A DNA stretch of 14,139 nucleotides from Methanosarcinales archaeon (GTDB taxonomy: Archaea; Halobacteriota; Methanosarcinia; Methanosarcinales; Methanocomedenaceae), in NCBI GenBank assembly GCA_023136155.1, contig JAGLRT010000158.1, forward strand, positions 1 through 14,139. The letters are read 5' to 3'. Of this stretch, positions 1 to 6,477 are shown one piece after another. Positions within the stretch are counted from its first letter, which is position 1; every line of letters begins with the position of its first letter. A model generated the notes under the pieces. The model did no database searches. It was not told the origin of the DNA and saw only the letters and a list, made by a program, of their open reading frames with translations. The translations under genes and the position numbers were made by a program.

Positions 1-1217
1 ACTAGTGTCCTGAGATTGAGCACGGTTTTCAACTTATCTTCCACGCTGCACCTGAGGTTTTCCAGGTCTTTTAGCTCACCTGTGAAGGCCCGGTCAGTAA
101 GTTCCACTTTGATATGCATCTCATCAAGCTTGTGCCTCTTGCGGTCAATGACCACCTGGAACTGGTCACCCACTTCGGAAATGTCCATGAGCACGCCCTC
201 AATTTGGGACGGGAACACGTTAATACCGCGTACGATGAGCATATCACTAGCCCTGCCTACCACCTTTTCAAGTATGGTATGGGTGCGTCCGCACGGGCAT
301 TCATCTTCCCTGATTATTGTAATGTCACCTGTGCGGTAGCGTATCAACGGCATGGCCTCCTTTGTAAGCGATGTCAATACCAATTCGCCACGTTCACCAG
401 GGGCCACACTCTCACCGTCCTTATCCAGCACTTCGACCAGGAAATGGTCGTCCCAGATATGCAAGCCGTCCTTCTCCTTGCACTCAAAAGCAACTCCGGG
501 CCCAAACATCTCGGACAGACCATAGGAATCATAAGCATCGATGCCAAGTGCCTCTTCCAGTTCCCGTCTGGTATTGGCAGACCAGGGTTCGGCACCGAAA
601 CAGCCAATCTTCAGGGACAGGTTTTCCACCATATCATGTTCCCTGGCAGTCTCTGCAAGATAAAGGGCATAGGAAGGCGTGCAGTGCAGGGCCGTGACAC
701 CGAAATCAATCATCATCTCAAGCTGGTGTCTGGTATTGCCTGTACCGCTGGGTACTGCTGTAGCACCGATTCGCTCTATACCGAAATGGATGCCAAGGCC
801 ACCTGTGAACAGGCCGTAATTGACTGCATTCTGGAACATATCATCGGGCCCGAGACCCACCATTGTAAAATTGCGTGCCATCAGGTTACTCCAGGTCTGG
901 ATGTCCCCGGCCGTATAACCTACTACTGTGGATTTACCGCTGGTACCGCTGGATGCGTGCAGCCGCACTACGTCCTCCATGGGGGTGGCGAACAGACCAA
1001 AAGGATAGTTTTCACGCAGGTCGCTCTTTTTAGTGGTGGGAAGTTTAGATATATCTCCCAGCTTGGATATATTGTCCGGCCTTACATCTCCAAATGCCTG
1101 CCTGTAAAAAGGTACATGGTCATAAACATTCTTTACCACATTTTTTAGCCGTTTTAACTGGAGTGCCTCAATATCACTTCGATGCATTGTTTCGTACTTG
1201 GGCTGCCAGTATTTCAT
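1..1217 (-). CDS. Phenylacetate-CoA ligase / coenzyme F390 synthetase family protein, 3' end cut by window
   Basis: AMP-forming acyl-CoA ligase of the PaaK type, which activates a carboxylate (or, in the methanogen F390 synthetase reading, coenzyme F420) with ATP through an adenylate. The frame starts at the ATG at 1217 (MKYWQPKYETMHRSDIEALQ) and stays open to the window edge, giving 405 residues. The family is usually about 430, so some 25 C-terminal residues, including the region of the catalytic lysine, lie outside. Visible motifs are the P-loop-like ASSGTSGK at residues 88-95, YGLSEMFGPG from residue 232, and RYRTGD at 293-298. A CPCG pair follows this, and a C-terminal ACT-like fold begins near RGINVFPSQIE. 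The start sits about 25 bp from a TATA box, so the mRNA is probably leaderless. The true substrate cannot be read from sequence; archaeal paralogues are often annotated either way. Confidence 0.9.
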   Translation of the reverse strand, partial: MKYWQPKYETMHRSDIEALQLKRLKNVVKNVYDHVPFYRQAFGDVRPDNISKLGDISKLPTTKKSDLRENYPFGLFATPMEDVVRLHASSGTSGKSTVVGYTAGDIQTWSNLMARNFTMVGLGPDDMFQNAVNYGLFTGGLGIHFGIERIGATAVPSGTGNTRHQLEMMIDFGVTALHCTPSYALYLAETAREHDMVENLSLKIGCFGAEPWSANTRRELEEALGIDAYDSYGLSEMFGPGVAFECKEKDGLHIWDDHFLVEVLDKDGESVAPGERGELVLTSLTKEAMPLIRYRTGDITIIREDECPCGRTHTILEKVVGRASDMLIVRGINVFPSQIEGVLMDISEVGDQFQVVIDRKRHKLDEMHIKVELTDRAFTGELKDLENLRCSVEDKLKTVLNLRTL

Positions 1218-1235
1218 GTAAGTTTCATCTGATCT

Positions 1236-1267
1236 ATTTATTTAAAGTATTTTTCATTTCAAATGAA
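1236..1267 (-). promoter_or_regulatory. Promoter of the acyl-CoA ligase gene with adjacent palindrome
   Basis: Read on the minus strand, the A/T run CTTTAAATAAAT at 1247-1236 is a good archaeal TATA box. Its centre lies about 25 bp from the ATG at 1217, so transcription should start at or next to the start codon, and no Shine-Dalgarno motif is present. Immediately upstream, 1253-1267 is a perfect inverted repeat (TTCATTT, one central base, AAATGAA) placed where a regulator could compete with TBP/TFB. The TATA call is moderately sure; the operator role is inference. Confidence 0.5.
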
Positions 1268-1443
1268 GTACAATACATGGGTCATGGGTTAAGAGTAATA
1301 TTATGATTGAACACGGATTTGGAGATTCTATTTTAAATCTTTACTTCCTGTCATTCGCAAATATCATTCATTTGAATTCTGGGATTTTACCAAAATTATC
1401 AAGCTACATGCGCAAGTTTTGATGTCAACTGCTTCTTGCAGGG
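1268..1443. other. A/T-rich intergenic stretch, no gene recognised
   Basis: This is the left part of the 405-bp gap between the ligase and argB. It holds no open frame over 40 codons with a ribosome binding site. TTCATTTGAA at 1367-1376 repeats the core of the palindrome at 1253-1267 and sits within the dyad ATTCA-TT-TGAAT (1366-1377). Nothing else stands out. Confidence 0.4.
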
Positions 1444-1473
1444 GGTTACTGACATGAGTCCATACACCCAACC
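1444..1473. repeat. 30-bp direct repeat, copy 1
   Basis: Begins GGTTACTGACATGAGTCC and is identical over 30 bp to 1508-1537. The copies are 64 bp apart start to start, with a 34-bp interval. A TATA-like box (TTTATAT, 1493-1499) lies 20 bp downstream. It could be a duplicated upstream activating or operator site, or a remnant of a local duplication. Confidence 0.85.
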
Positions 1474-1507
1474 TCGTCTGTACACCTTTGAATTTATATC
1501 TAAATCA

Positions 1508-1537
1508 GGTTACTGACATGAGTCCATACACCCAACC
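1508..1537. repeat. 30-bp direct repeat, copy 2
   Basis: Exact second copy of 1444-1473. The match breaks at both ends (G versus A before it, T versus C after it). It is followed 35 bp later by the TATA box proposed for argB (1572-1578). Both copies lie upstream of argB in the same orientation, so a regulatory role at argB is the simplest reading, unproven. Confidence 0.85.
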
Positions 1538-1571
1538 CTCATCCCACCACCAGCACCACAACATTAAAACC

Positions 1572-1578
1572 TTTATAT
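1572..1578 (+). promoter_or_regulatory. TATA box of argB
   Basis: TTTATAT in an A/T-rich context (ACATTAAAACCTTTATATCC). The expected transcription start about 25 bp downstream is near 1600, leaving a leader of roughly 20 nt before the ATG at 1623. The ATATAA at 1590-1595 is a second, poorer candidate because it lies only about 30 bp from the start codon. Confidence 0.5.
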
Positions 1579-1622
1579 CCCTCCACCACATATAATTCCA
1601 AAAAACTCGGAGCATCCGCAAC

Positions 1623-2504
1623 ATGAACCTAACCCGCGAGCAGATATTGATAGAAGCCCTCCCCTATATCCGTGAATTTCACGACTCGATCATGGTCATC
1701 AAGGTAGGAGGACATGCCATGGTGAACCCTGGGCTTATGGAAGACATTGTGCAGGACGTAGTACTCCTGCGCTATGTGGGCATCCATCCTATCATCGTAC
1801 ATGGCGGCGGTCCCGAGATTACCGAGAAAATGGAATCAATGGGCAAAAAAAGCGAGTTCGTGGCAGGACTCCGCATCACCGATGACGAGACCATGGAGAT
1901 AGCCCGCATGGTACTGATGGGTAACATCAACACCCGCATTGTATCCGCCATTGGTACCTATGGCGGTAAGGGCCTGGGGCTCTCAGGCAAGGACGGCAAG
2001 CTCATTATGGCCAGGAAAAAAGCCCTCCAGCGCGTCATCGTGGAAGGCAGGGAACATGACGTGGACCTGGGCTGGGTGGGTGATGTTGAAGTTATCAATC
2101 CGGAGATACTCATAATGTCGGCAGGCAAGGGTTACATTCCGGTCGTTGCACCTATTGCAGTGGACGAGCAGGGCAACAGCCTGAACATCAATGCCGATAC
2201 CGTGGCTGGCGACATAGCTGCAGCAATGCGGGCAAAAAAACTCATACTCATGACCGATGTGCCAGGTGTGCTACGGGACCCTGCCGACGAATCCAGCCGC
2301 ATCTCACGTATCAAATTAGAGAGTATCGAGGACATGATAGCAGACAGTACCATTGCCGGAGGAATGATTCCCAAGGTACTCTCAGCAGCGAGTGCTGTGG
2401 AAAAGGGTGTTGAAAAAATACATATCATTGACGGCAGCAAGTCTCATAGTATACTGTTGGAACTATTCACTGACCAGGGTATAGGGACTATGATATTCCA
2501 TTGA
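1623..2504 (+). CDS. argB: Acetylglutamate kinase
   Basis: Phosphorylates N-acetyl-L-glutamate with ATP, the second step of arginine (ornithine) synthesis in the cytoplasm. The 293 residues match the family's usual length. The amino acid kinase fold shows VIKVGG with K27 and G29-G30, HGGG at 60-63 for substrate and phosphate binding, the NINADTVAGD stretch from residue 188, and TDVPGVL and AGGMIPKV in the C-terminal half. The last 20 residues (HSILLELFTDQGIGT) fit the signature seen in arginine-inhibited members, and a short N-terminal helix (EALPYIREF) like that of hexameric enzymes precedes the first strand, so feedback inhibition by arginine is likely. No other arginine gene is adjacent. 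The ATG at 1623 is the only start matching the family N-terminus; the nearby GGAG is weak. Confidence 0.97.
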   Translation: MNLTREQILIEALPYIREFHDSIMVIKVGGHAMVNPGLMEDIVQDVVLLRYVGIHPIIVHGGGPEITEKMESMGKKSEFVAGLRITDDETMEIARMVLMGNINTRIVSAIGTYGGKGLGLSGKDGKLIMARKKALQRVIVEGREHDVDLGWVGDVEVINPEILIMSAGKGYIPVVAPIAVDEQGNSLNINADTVAGDIAAAMRAKKLILMTDVPGVLRDPADESSRISRIKLESIEDMIADSTIAGGMIPKVLSAASAVEKGVEKIHIIDGSKSHSILLELFTDQGIGTMIFH

Positions 2505-2532
2505 AAAAGCAACCGGGTTTTAATACAGTTAA

Positions 2533-2541
2533 GCATATAAG
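2533..2541 (+). promoter_or_regulatory. Possible TATA box for the membrane protein-ABCE1 pair
   Basis: GCATATAAG in the 84-bp gap after argB. A start about 25 bp downstream (near 2562) would leave a leader of roughly 25 nt before the TTG start. Weak evidence; read-through from argB is the alternative. Confidence 0.3.
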
Positions 2542-2588
2542 GTATCCGAAGTCTATTAGGTCAAATCGTATTTATGGAGTAACGACCA

Positions 2589-3053
2589 TTGAGCAATAAA
2601 ACCAAAAGTGCAAAGAAAGGATTCTGGGGGCGGGCCAAGGAATCAGCAGGCCAGCAGCAGGCATTAGCCAAGCGTGAGAAAGCTAAAAAACAGGCAAAAG
2701 TGACTGAAACATCACCACCAGTTCCATCTGTTCCACATTTACCAGTGGAAAAGACACAAGAGGAGAAGAGAAAACTCCATAAAGAAGGAATTATTAAGAC
2801 GGTAGTTCCAGCATTACTAGGGACAGCTGTCGGATTTTTCTGTTTTTATAGCCTGGGGGATGGTACTGATTTTCCCTGGTTCTCTATCATGGTCTTTGTG
2901 ATAATTATCTCATACTATGCCCAGCGCTTAGTATACCCATTAATAGGACTGGATTTGAAAGAATTCGGCAAAAAGGACTGGTTCTATGTTGAGTTCATGG
3001 CCGTCATTTTCTGGCTTGTAATCTGGACACTACTGCTCAACCCTCCTCTTTGA
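2589..3053 (+). CDS. Small archaeal membrane protein with three predicted helices (EMC6-like?)
   Basis: I cannot assign a proven function. The 154-residue protein has a lysine/alanine-rich, probably cytosolic N-terminus (residues 1-66, with PPVPSVP around 43-49). Three hydrophobic segments follow at about 68-88, 96-118 and 131-150. The hairpin YYAQRLVYPLIGLDLKEFGKKDW between helices 2 and 3 is charged and probably cytosolic. The size, the three-helix layout and the basic N-terminus recall archaeal EMC6-like proteins, relatives of the ER membrane protein insertase subunit; this is a guess from architecture. Translation starts at TTG 2589, with GGAG at 2576-2579 nine bases before it; no ATG gives the same frame length. 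ABCE1 starts 20 bp downstream, suggesting cotranscription with a ribosome recycling factor. Confidence 0.8.
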   Translation: MSNKTKSAKKGFWGRAKESAGQQQALAKREKAKKQAKVTETSPPVPSVPHLPVEKTQEEKRKLHKEGIIKTVVPALLGTAVGFFCFYSLGDGTDFPWFSIMVFVIIISYYAQRLVYPLIGLDLKEFGKKDWFYVEFMAVIFWLVIWTLLLNPPL

Positions 3054-3073
3054 ACCATTTTGAGGTGTAATCT

Positions 3074-4852
3074 GTGAGGATAGCCATAGTTAACAAGGAT
3101 AGGTGCCAGTTCAAAAAATGCGGTCACGAATGTATTAATTTTTGTCCCAGGGTACGTACCGGGGACGAGACCGTAGTTATTGGTGAGGATGGAAAGGCCG
3201 TAATATCAGAAGAACTCTGTGTAGGCTGTGGAATATGTATCAAAAAATGTCCTTTTGATGCAATTATGATTATAGGGCTGCCCGAAGAACTGGACAACCC
3301 TGTGCACAGGTATGGAGCCAACGGGTTTGCACTGTACGGGCTGCCTACACCGGTACAGGGCAAGGTCACAGGTATACTTGGCCCCAACGGAGTAGGTAAA
3401 TCAACAACCGTCAATATCTTAAGCGGTATCATGATGCCCAATCTGGGCAAAGACGACACTAACTGGGACGAAGTGCTGGAAATTTATTCTGGCTCAGGCA
3501 TGTACGAATATATGAAGACCCTCTCAGAAGGTAATATCAAAGCATCCCATAAACCGCAATATGTGGATAACATCCCCAAAGCAGTGAAAGGGAAAGTTTC
3601 AAAATTGCTCAATAAGGCCGATGAGAGAGGCATCATGGACGAAATGGCCCGCAAGCTTGAGATCGAGCATGTGCTGAACAGGGACATTAAAGACCTCTCC
3701 GGAGGTGAACTTCAAAGAGTAGCAATGGCTGCATGTGTAGGCCGGGAAGCAGATTTTTATTTCATTGACGAGATTAGTCCTTACCTTGACATATACCAGC
3801 GTATCAATTCGGCACGTATTATTCAGGAACTGGCAGAAACTAGTGCAGTGATGGTAATAGAACATGATCTGGCCCTGTTGGACCAGCTGGCAGATACCGT
3901 ACATGTAGCCTATGGAATTCCTGCCGGTTACGGAGTAATCACTCAGCCAAAAGGTGTGAGGGTAGCCATCAACCAGTACCTTCATGGTTTTCTGGCAGAG
4001 GAGAACGTACGATTGCGCACCGAGGCTATCGGGTTTGAGGAGCATCCGCCGCGGGAGCAAAAAGATATTCCCACCCTGCTTGAATTTAGCAGGTTCACCA
4101 AGAAATACGGAGATGACGGGTTCGAACTTGTGGTGGGAAGCGATACGCTGGGTAATGAAATAAAACAGGGTGAGGTTATAGGTATTGTGGGACCAAACGG
4201 AATTGGTAAATCCACCTTTGTCAATATACTGGCTGGCGAGGAAACACCCACTACTGGCAGTCTTGAGACTGACCTTAATATAGCGTACAAGCCACAGTAC
4301 TTGAAAGGTGACTATCCCGTAAAGGTACGGGACTTCCTGCGTGGTATTAACACCAAATTCGATACCAGTTATTACCAGACCGAGATAATCAAGCCGCTGC
4401 AGCTGGACGGCCTGATGGATAGGATACTGACTGAACTATCGGGCGGTGAACTACAGCGTGCTGCCATTGCTGCCTGTCTTGGCAAGAATGCTGAACTGTA
4501 TATCTTCGACGAGCCCAGTGCACATCTGGATGTGGAACAGCGTGCCTTGGCAACCAGGGTTATCCGCAGGTTCGCTGAGAACAATAACGTGACTGCCATG
4601 GTAGTTGACCATGATATATATATGATTGACATGCTGTCCGAGAGGCTTGTGGTGTTTGAGGGACAACCGGGAGTAATAGGTGAGGTCCACGGGCCATTTG
4701 GTATGCGTGAAGGTATGAACCTGTTTTTAAAGAACCTGAATATTACATTCAGGCGGGATGACGAGACCAGAAGGCCCAGGGTGAACAAACCTGATTCTAA
4801 ACTGGATCGGCAGCAAAAATCAGTGGGTGAATATTATTATGCATTGGAATAG
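3074..4852 (+). CDS. Ribosome recycling ATPase ABCE1 / RNase L inhibitor homologue (Rli1)
   Basis: Splits 70S ribosomes into subunits after termination, together with aRF1 or Pelota, using ATP. The 592 residues have the standard layout. An N-terminal domain carries eight cysteines for two [4Fe-4S] clusters (C11, C16, C20, C24, C49, C52, C55, C59). Nucleotide-binding domain 1 has Walker A GPNGVGKST at 103-111, LSGGE at 208-212, Walker B FIDE ending at E233 and the switch histidine in VIEHD. Domain 2 has GPNGIGKST at 373-381, LSGGE at 455-459, IFDEPSAHLD and VVDHD. The C-terminal hinge (PRVNKPDSKLD, GEYYY) is intact. Domain 1 reads DEISPYLD where most ABCE1 proteins have DEPSSYLD; the catalytic glutamate is kept. 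The start is GTG 3074 with GAGGTG at 3062-3067, six bases upstream. Confidence 0.97.
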   Translation: MRIAIVNKDRCQFKKCGHECINFCPRVRTGDETVVIGEDGKAVISEELCVGCGICIKKCPFDAIMIIGLPEELDNPVHRYGANGFALYGLPTPVQGKVTGILGPNGVGKSTTVNILSGIMMPNLGKDDTNWDEVLEIYSGSGMYEYMKTLSEGNIKASHKPQYVDNIPKAVKGKVSKLLNKADERGIMDEMARKLEIEHVLNRDIKDLSGGELQRVAMAACVGREADFYFIDEISPYLDIYQRINSARIIQELAETSAVMVIEHDLALLDQLADTVHVAYGIPAGYGVITQPKGVRVAINQYLHGFLAEENVRLRTEAIGFEEHPPREQKDIPTLLEFSRFTKKYGDDGFELVVGSDTLGNEIKQGEVIGIVGPNGIGKSTFVNILAGEETPTTGSLETDLNIAYKPQYLKGDYPVKVRDFLRGINTKFDTSYYQTEIIKPLQLDGLMDRILTELSGGELQRAAIAACLGKNAELYIFDEPSAHLDVEQRALATRVIRRFAENNNVTAMVVDHDIYMIDMLSERLVVFEGQPGVIGEVHGPFGMREGMNLFLKNLNITFRRDDETRRPRVNKPDSKLDRQQKSVGEYYYALE

Positions 4853-4969
4853 AGTCTAAAGTTGCGACGGCACACTATAGTTATTAAGATTAAAACACAT
4901 CTCAGCTGCTGTTGGTAAGATTAAAAGGATATTTCTATCAATAATGATTGATTTCGTAAACGGTAGCTG
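4853..4969. other. Convergent intergenic region
   Basis: Separates the 3' ends of ABCE1 (rightward) and the DUF1805 gene (leftward). It is A/T-rich with an exact 11-bp direct repeat TAAGATTAAAA (4885-4895 and 4916-4926) and a short hairpin ATCAAT-AATG-ATTGAT (4937-4952). Read leftward, the sequence after the DUF1805 stop contains this hairpin, which could contribute to 3'-end formation. No strong T-tract terminator is visible on either strand. Confidence 0.35.
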
Positions 4970-5257
4970 CTAAAACATGAGTTCCAGTGCTGCTTGACCG
5001 GTCATTCCTTCTTCAATTCCTAAGCTTTGGGCGGCTGTTGTGGATTCTACCACACTGGCTGCCAGTACGTCATCAAAACTGCCAACACCTGTTACTTTTA
5101 CGGCCACGTCACCCAACCGCTGGGCCGTATCCATATTCAGGTAGCCGCACATGATAAAACCTTTTGGTGCTTTTATGACCAGTAATGGAGCATATTCCAT
5201 ATCCATTTTTAACCCTACAGCAGTGCCATTTTCAAGTTCAATGGGTTCGATGAGCAT
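4970..5257 (-). CDS. DUF1805 (YunC-like) protein
   Basis: A 95-residue single-domain protein of the DUF1805 family, whose biochemical role is not established. Diagnostic segments are APLLVIKAPKGFIMCGYLNMDTAQRLGD (about residues 23-50), VTGVGSFDDVL (about 55-65) and the C-terminal GIEEGMTGQAALEL. The length is normal and there is no signal peptide or membrane segment, so it is probably cytosolic. It starts two bases after the stop codon of the zinc-ribbon gene upstream, with no clear Shine-Dalgarno motif of its own, so its translation is probably coupled to that gene. The pair is transcribed leftward, converging on ABCE1 and diverging from the ribosomal cluster. Confidence 0.88.
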   Translation of the reverse strand: MLIEPIELENGTAVGLKMDMEYAPLLVIKAPKGFIMCGYLNMDTAQRLGDVAVKVTGVGSFDDVLAASVVESTTAAQSLGIEEGMTGQAALELMF

Positions 5258-5259
5258 AT

Positions 5260-5418
5260 TTAATCTATCTTTTTAAGGTCAGTGGACTGGCAGGTTGGAC
5301 AGGACAGTTTGGAGCCCATACCCTTGAATTTATTTCCGCATGCATTACATTTATAGCCTGACATGGCCATGCCACTCATATCAACACTATCAGCAGTACT
5401 CGAATCAACAAAACACAT
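5260..5418 (-). CDS. Small zinc-ribbon protein
   Basis: A 52-residue protein starting MCFVDSSTADSVDMSG. It carries CNAC at residues 24-27 and CPTC at 40-43, a Cys4 arrangement with a 12-residue loop typical of a rubredoxin-like or rubrerythrin-type zinc ribbon. The N-terminal 20 residues are methionine/serine rich and probably disordered. The start is well supported: on the minus strand GAGGT (5430-5426) lies seven bases before the ATG at 5418. The stop is two bases before the DUF1805 start, so the two form an operon. The function is not known; a metal-binding or nucleic-acid-binding partner of the DUF1805 protein is a guess. A methionine cluster at residues 14-19 offers later starts, but none has a better binding site. 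Confidence 0.82.
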   Translation of the reverse strand: MCFVDSSTADSVDMSGMAMSGYKCNACGNKFKGMGSKLSCPTCQSTDLKKID

Positions 5419-5443
5419 ATTAATTACCTCAATTAACAGAATT

Positions 5444-5460
5444 CTATTATAGGTTATAAG
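5444..5460 (-). promoter_or_regulatory. Promoter region of the zinc-ribbon/DUF1805 pair
   Basis: Read leftward, this stretch is CTTATAACCTATAATAG, which contains two overlapping TATA-like boxes 26-42 bp before the ATG at 5418. Transcription should start near 5430-5420, close to the GAGGT ribosome binding site, giving a very short leader. Confidence 0.4.
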
Positions 5461-5483
5461 ATTACTGCCCGTGTGCCAAACAC

Positions 5484-5490
5484 TTATATA
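5484..5490 (+). promoter_or_regulatory. TATA box heading the methyltransferase-ribosomal protein operon
   Basis: TTATATA preceded by an A-rich BRE-like stretch (CCAAACAC). The expected start near 5512 leaves about ten bases before the ATG at 5522. No comparable TATA box is seen in the 32-bp gap before uL3, so this is the best candidate promoter for the whole cluster. Confidence 0.55.
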
Positions 5491-5521
5491 TCTCTACTGT
5501 TATCATAACCGGAAAGTATAG

Positions 5522-6445
5522 ATGATACCTTCACAAGCGGTTATACAACGGTCAAATCTGACAATACTTATACCTTCATCCCTGACATCAGAGACAAGGG
5601 ATGAGAGAATAAGGGCATACAAAGTTGGCCAGATCGCAAGGGCGGCATCGGTGTTTCGGGTCAGCAATATTATTATCTACCGGGATTCGCAGTTCGATGA
5701 CAGCCGGTACATAGACCTGTTGCTAAGATATGCAGAAACTCCCCAGTATCTGCGAAAACACCTGTTTCCACTCCAGAAGGAGCTGAAGTACGCCGGAATA
5801 TTACCTCCGTTGCGTACACCACATCATCCAACAGCATCAAAATCATCTGACCTCACTGATGGAGAATTCCGCGTTGGGGTCGTGGTCCCAAGACCAAAGA
5901 AGAGCGAGACAAAAGTCGGAACTGACACAGTCACATGGGTCGATATCGGTGTAGATAGCCCGGTTCCCCTCAAACCTTCCTTAAGTAAGGTGCGAATGGG
6001 CGAGCGTGTCAATGTCAGGATCTTTTCGCGACGACCGATACAAGTTGAACTTGTAGAAACGGACAATATCCCTGTGTATTGGGGATACCGGACAGCAATT
6101 GAAGACAGCCTTGCAGGGGTACTGGATGGGATATCCGGACAGGATGCCCTGATATTGGCCACCTCACGGGAAGGCCGGGTACTTGATACCCCGTTCCTTG
6201 AAGAATTGGGCAGGCAAGCGAGGTTAAAGTCATATACTGTTGTGGTATTCGGTTCACCCAAACAGGGTGTGGAGTCCATATTAGCAAGAGAGGGTACAGA
6301 CCTCTCAAAATATCAGTGTGAAACACTGAATACCGTACCCGGACAGGGCACAGCAACCGTAAGGACAGAAGAAGCCGTTTGGGCCACACTGTCAATGCTG
6401 AACCTGGTAGGTACTAGGGTTAAAGCGGTAATAAATCGCGATTAA
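5522..6445 (+). CDS. SPOUT-class RNA methyltransferase (Methyltrn_RNA_3, MTH1/SPOUT1 type)
   Basis: Putative S-adenosylmethionine-dependent RNA methyltransferase with a C-terminal trefoil knot, the family of Methanothermobacter MTH1 and eukaryotic C9orf114/SPOUT1. The exact target is uncertain; rRNA is suggested by context. In 307 residues one sees the first knot strand and helix (LTILIPSS, then RAYKVGQIARAASVFRVSNIIIYRD), an inserted OB-like domain of about residues 100-190 (VGVVVPRPKK, WVDIGVDSP, GERVNVRIFSRRP), and the cofactor-binding end VVVFGSPKQGV plus TVPGQGTATVRTEEAVWATL (272-291). It is the first gene of the ribosomal unit and lies 32 bp before uL3, a conserved archaeal neighbourhood. 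The start ATG has only a weak GGAAAG upstream, fitting a nearly leaderless mRNA. Confidence 0.92.
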   Translation: MIPSQAVIQRSNLTILIPSSLTSETRDERIRAYKVGQIARAASVFRVSNIIIYRDSQFDDSRYIDLLLRYAETPQYLRKHLFPLQKELKYAGILPPLRTPHHPTASKSSDLTDGEFRVGVVVPRPKKSETKVGTDTVTWVDIGVDSPVPLKPSLSKVRMGERVNVRIFSRRPIQVELVETDNIPVYWGYRTAIEDSLAGVLDGISGQDALILATSREGRVLDTPFLEELGRQARLKSYTVVVFGSPKQGVESILAREGTDLSKYQCETLNTVPGQGTATVRTEEAVWATLSMLNLVGTRVKAVINRD

Positions 6446-6477
6446 TAGCATATTCCAGGAGATTAAGGAGGAAAACA

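Noticed and set aside
114..1148. A 344-codon open frame on the plus strand
   Set aside because: It is the antisense shadow of the acyl-CoA ligase, which has clear family motifs on the minus strand; the plus-strand product is unlike any family I know and has no binding site.
1303..1422. A 39-codon ORF starting MIEHGFGDSILN in the intergenic region
   Set aside because: No ribosome binding site or clear promoter at the right distance, no recognisable motif, and A/T-rich composition where such frames arise by chance.
1444..1537. Possible one-spacer CRISPR array
   Set aside because: Only two repeats, no leader, no cas genes, and the repeat lacks a clear hairpin; a regulatory or duplication origin is simpler.
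3599..4060. A 153-codon open frame antisense to ABCE1
   Set aside because: ABCE1 is intact and strongly conserved across this stretch; the reverse frame has no family features.
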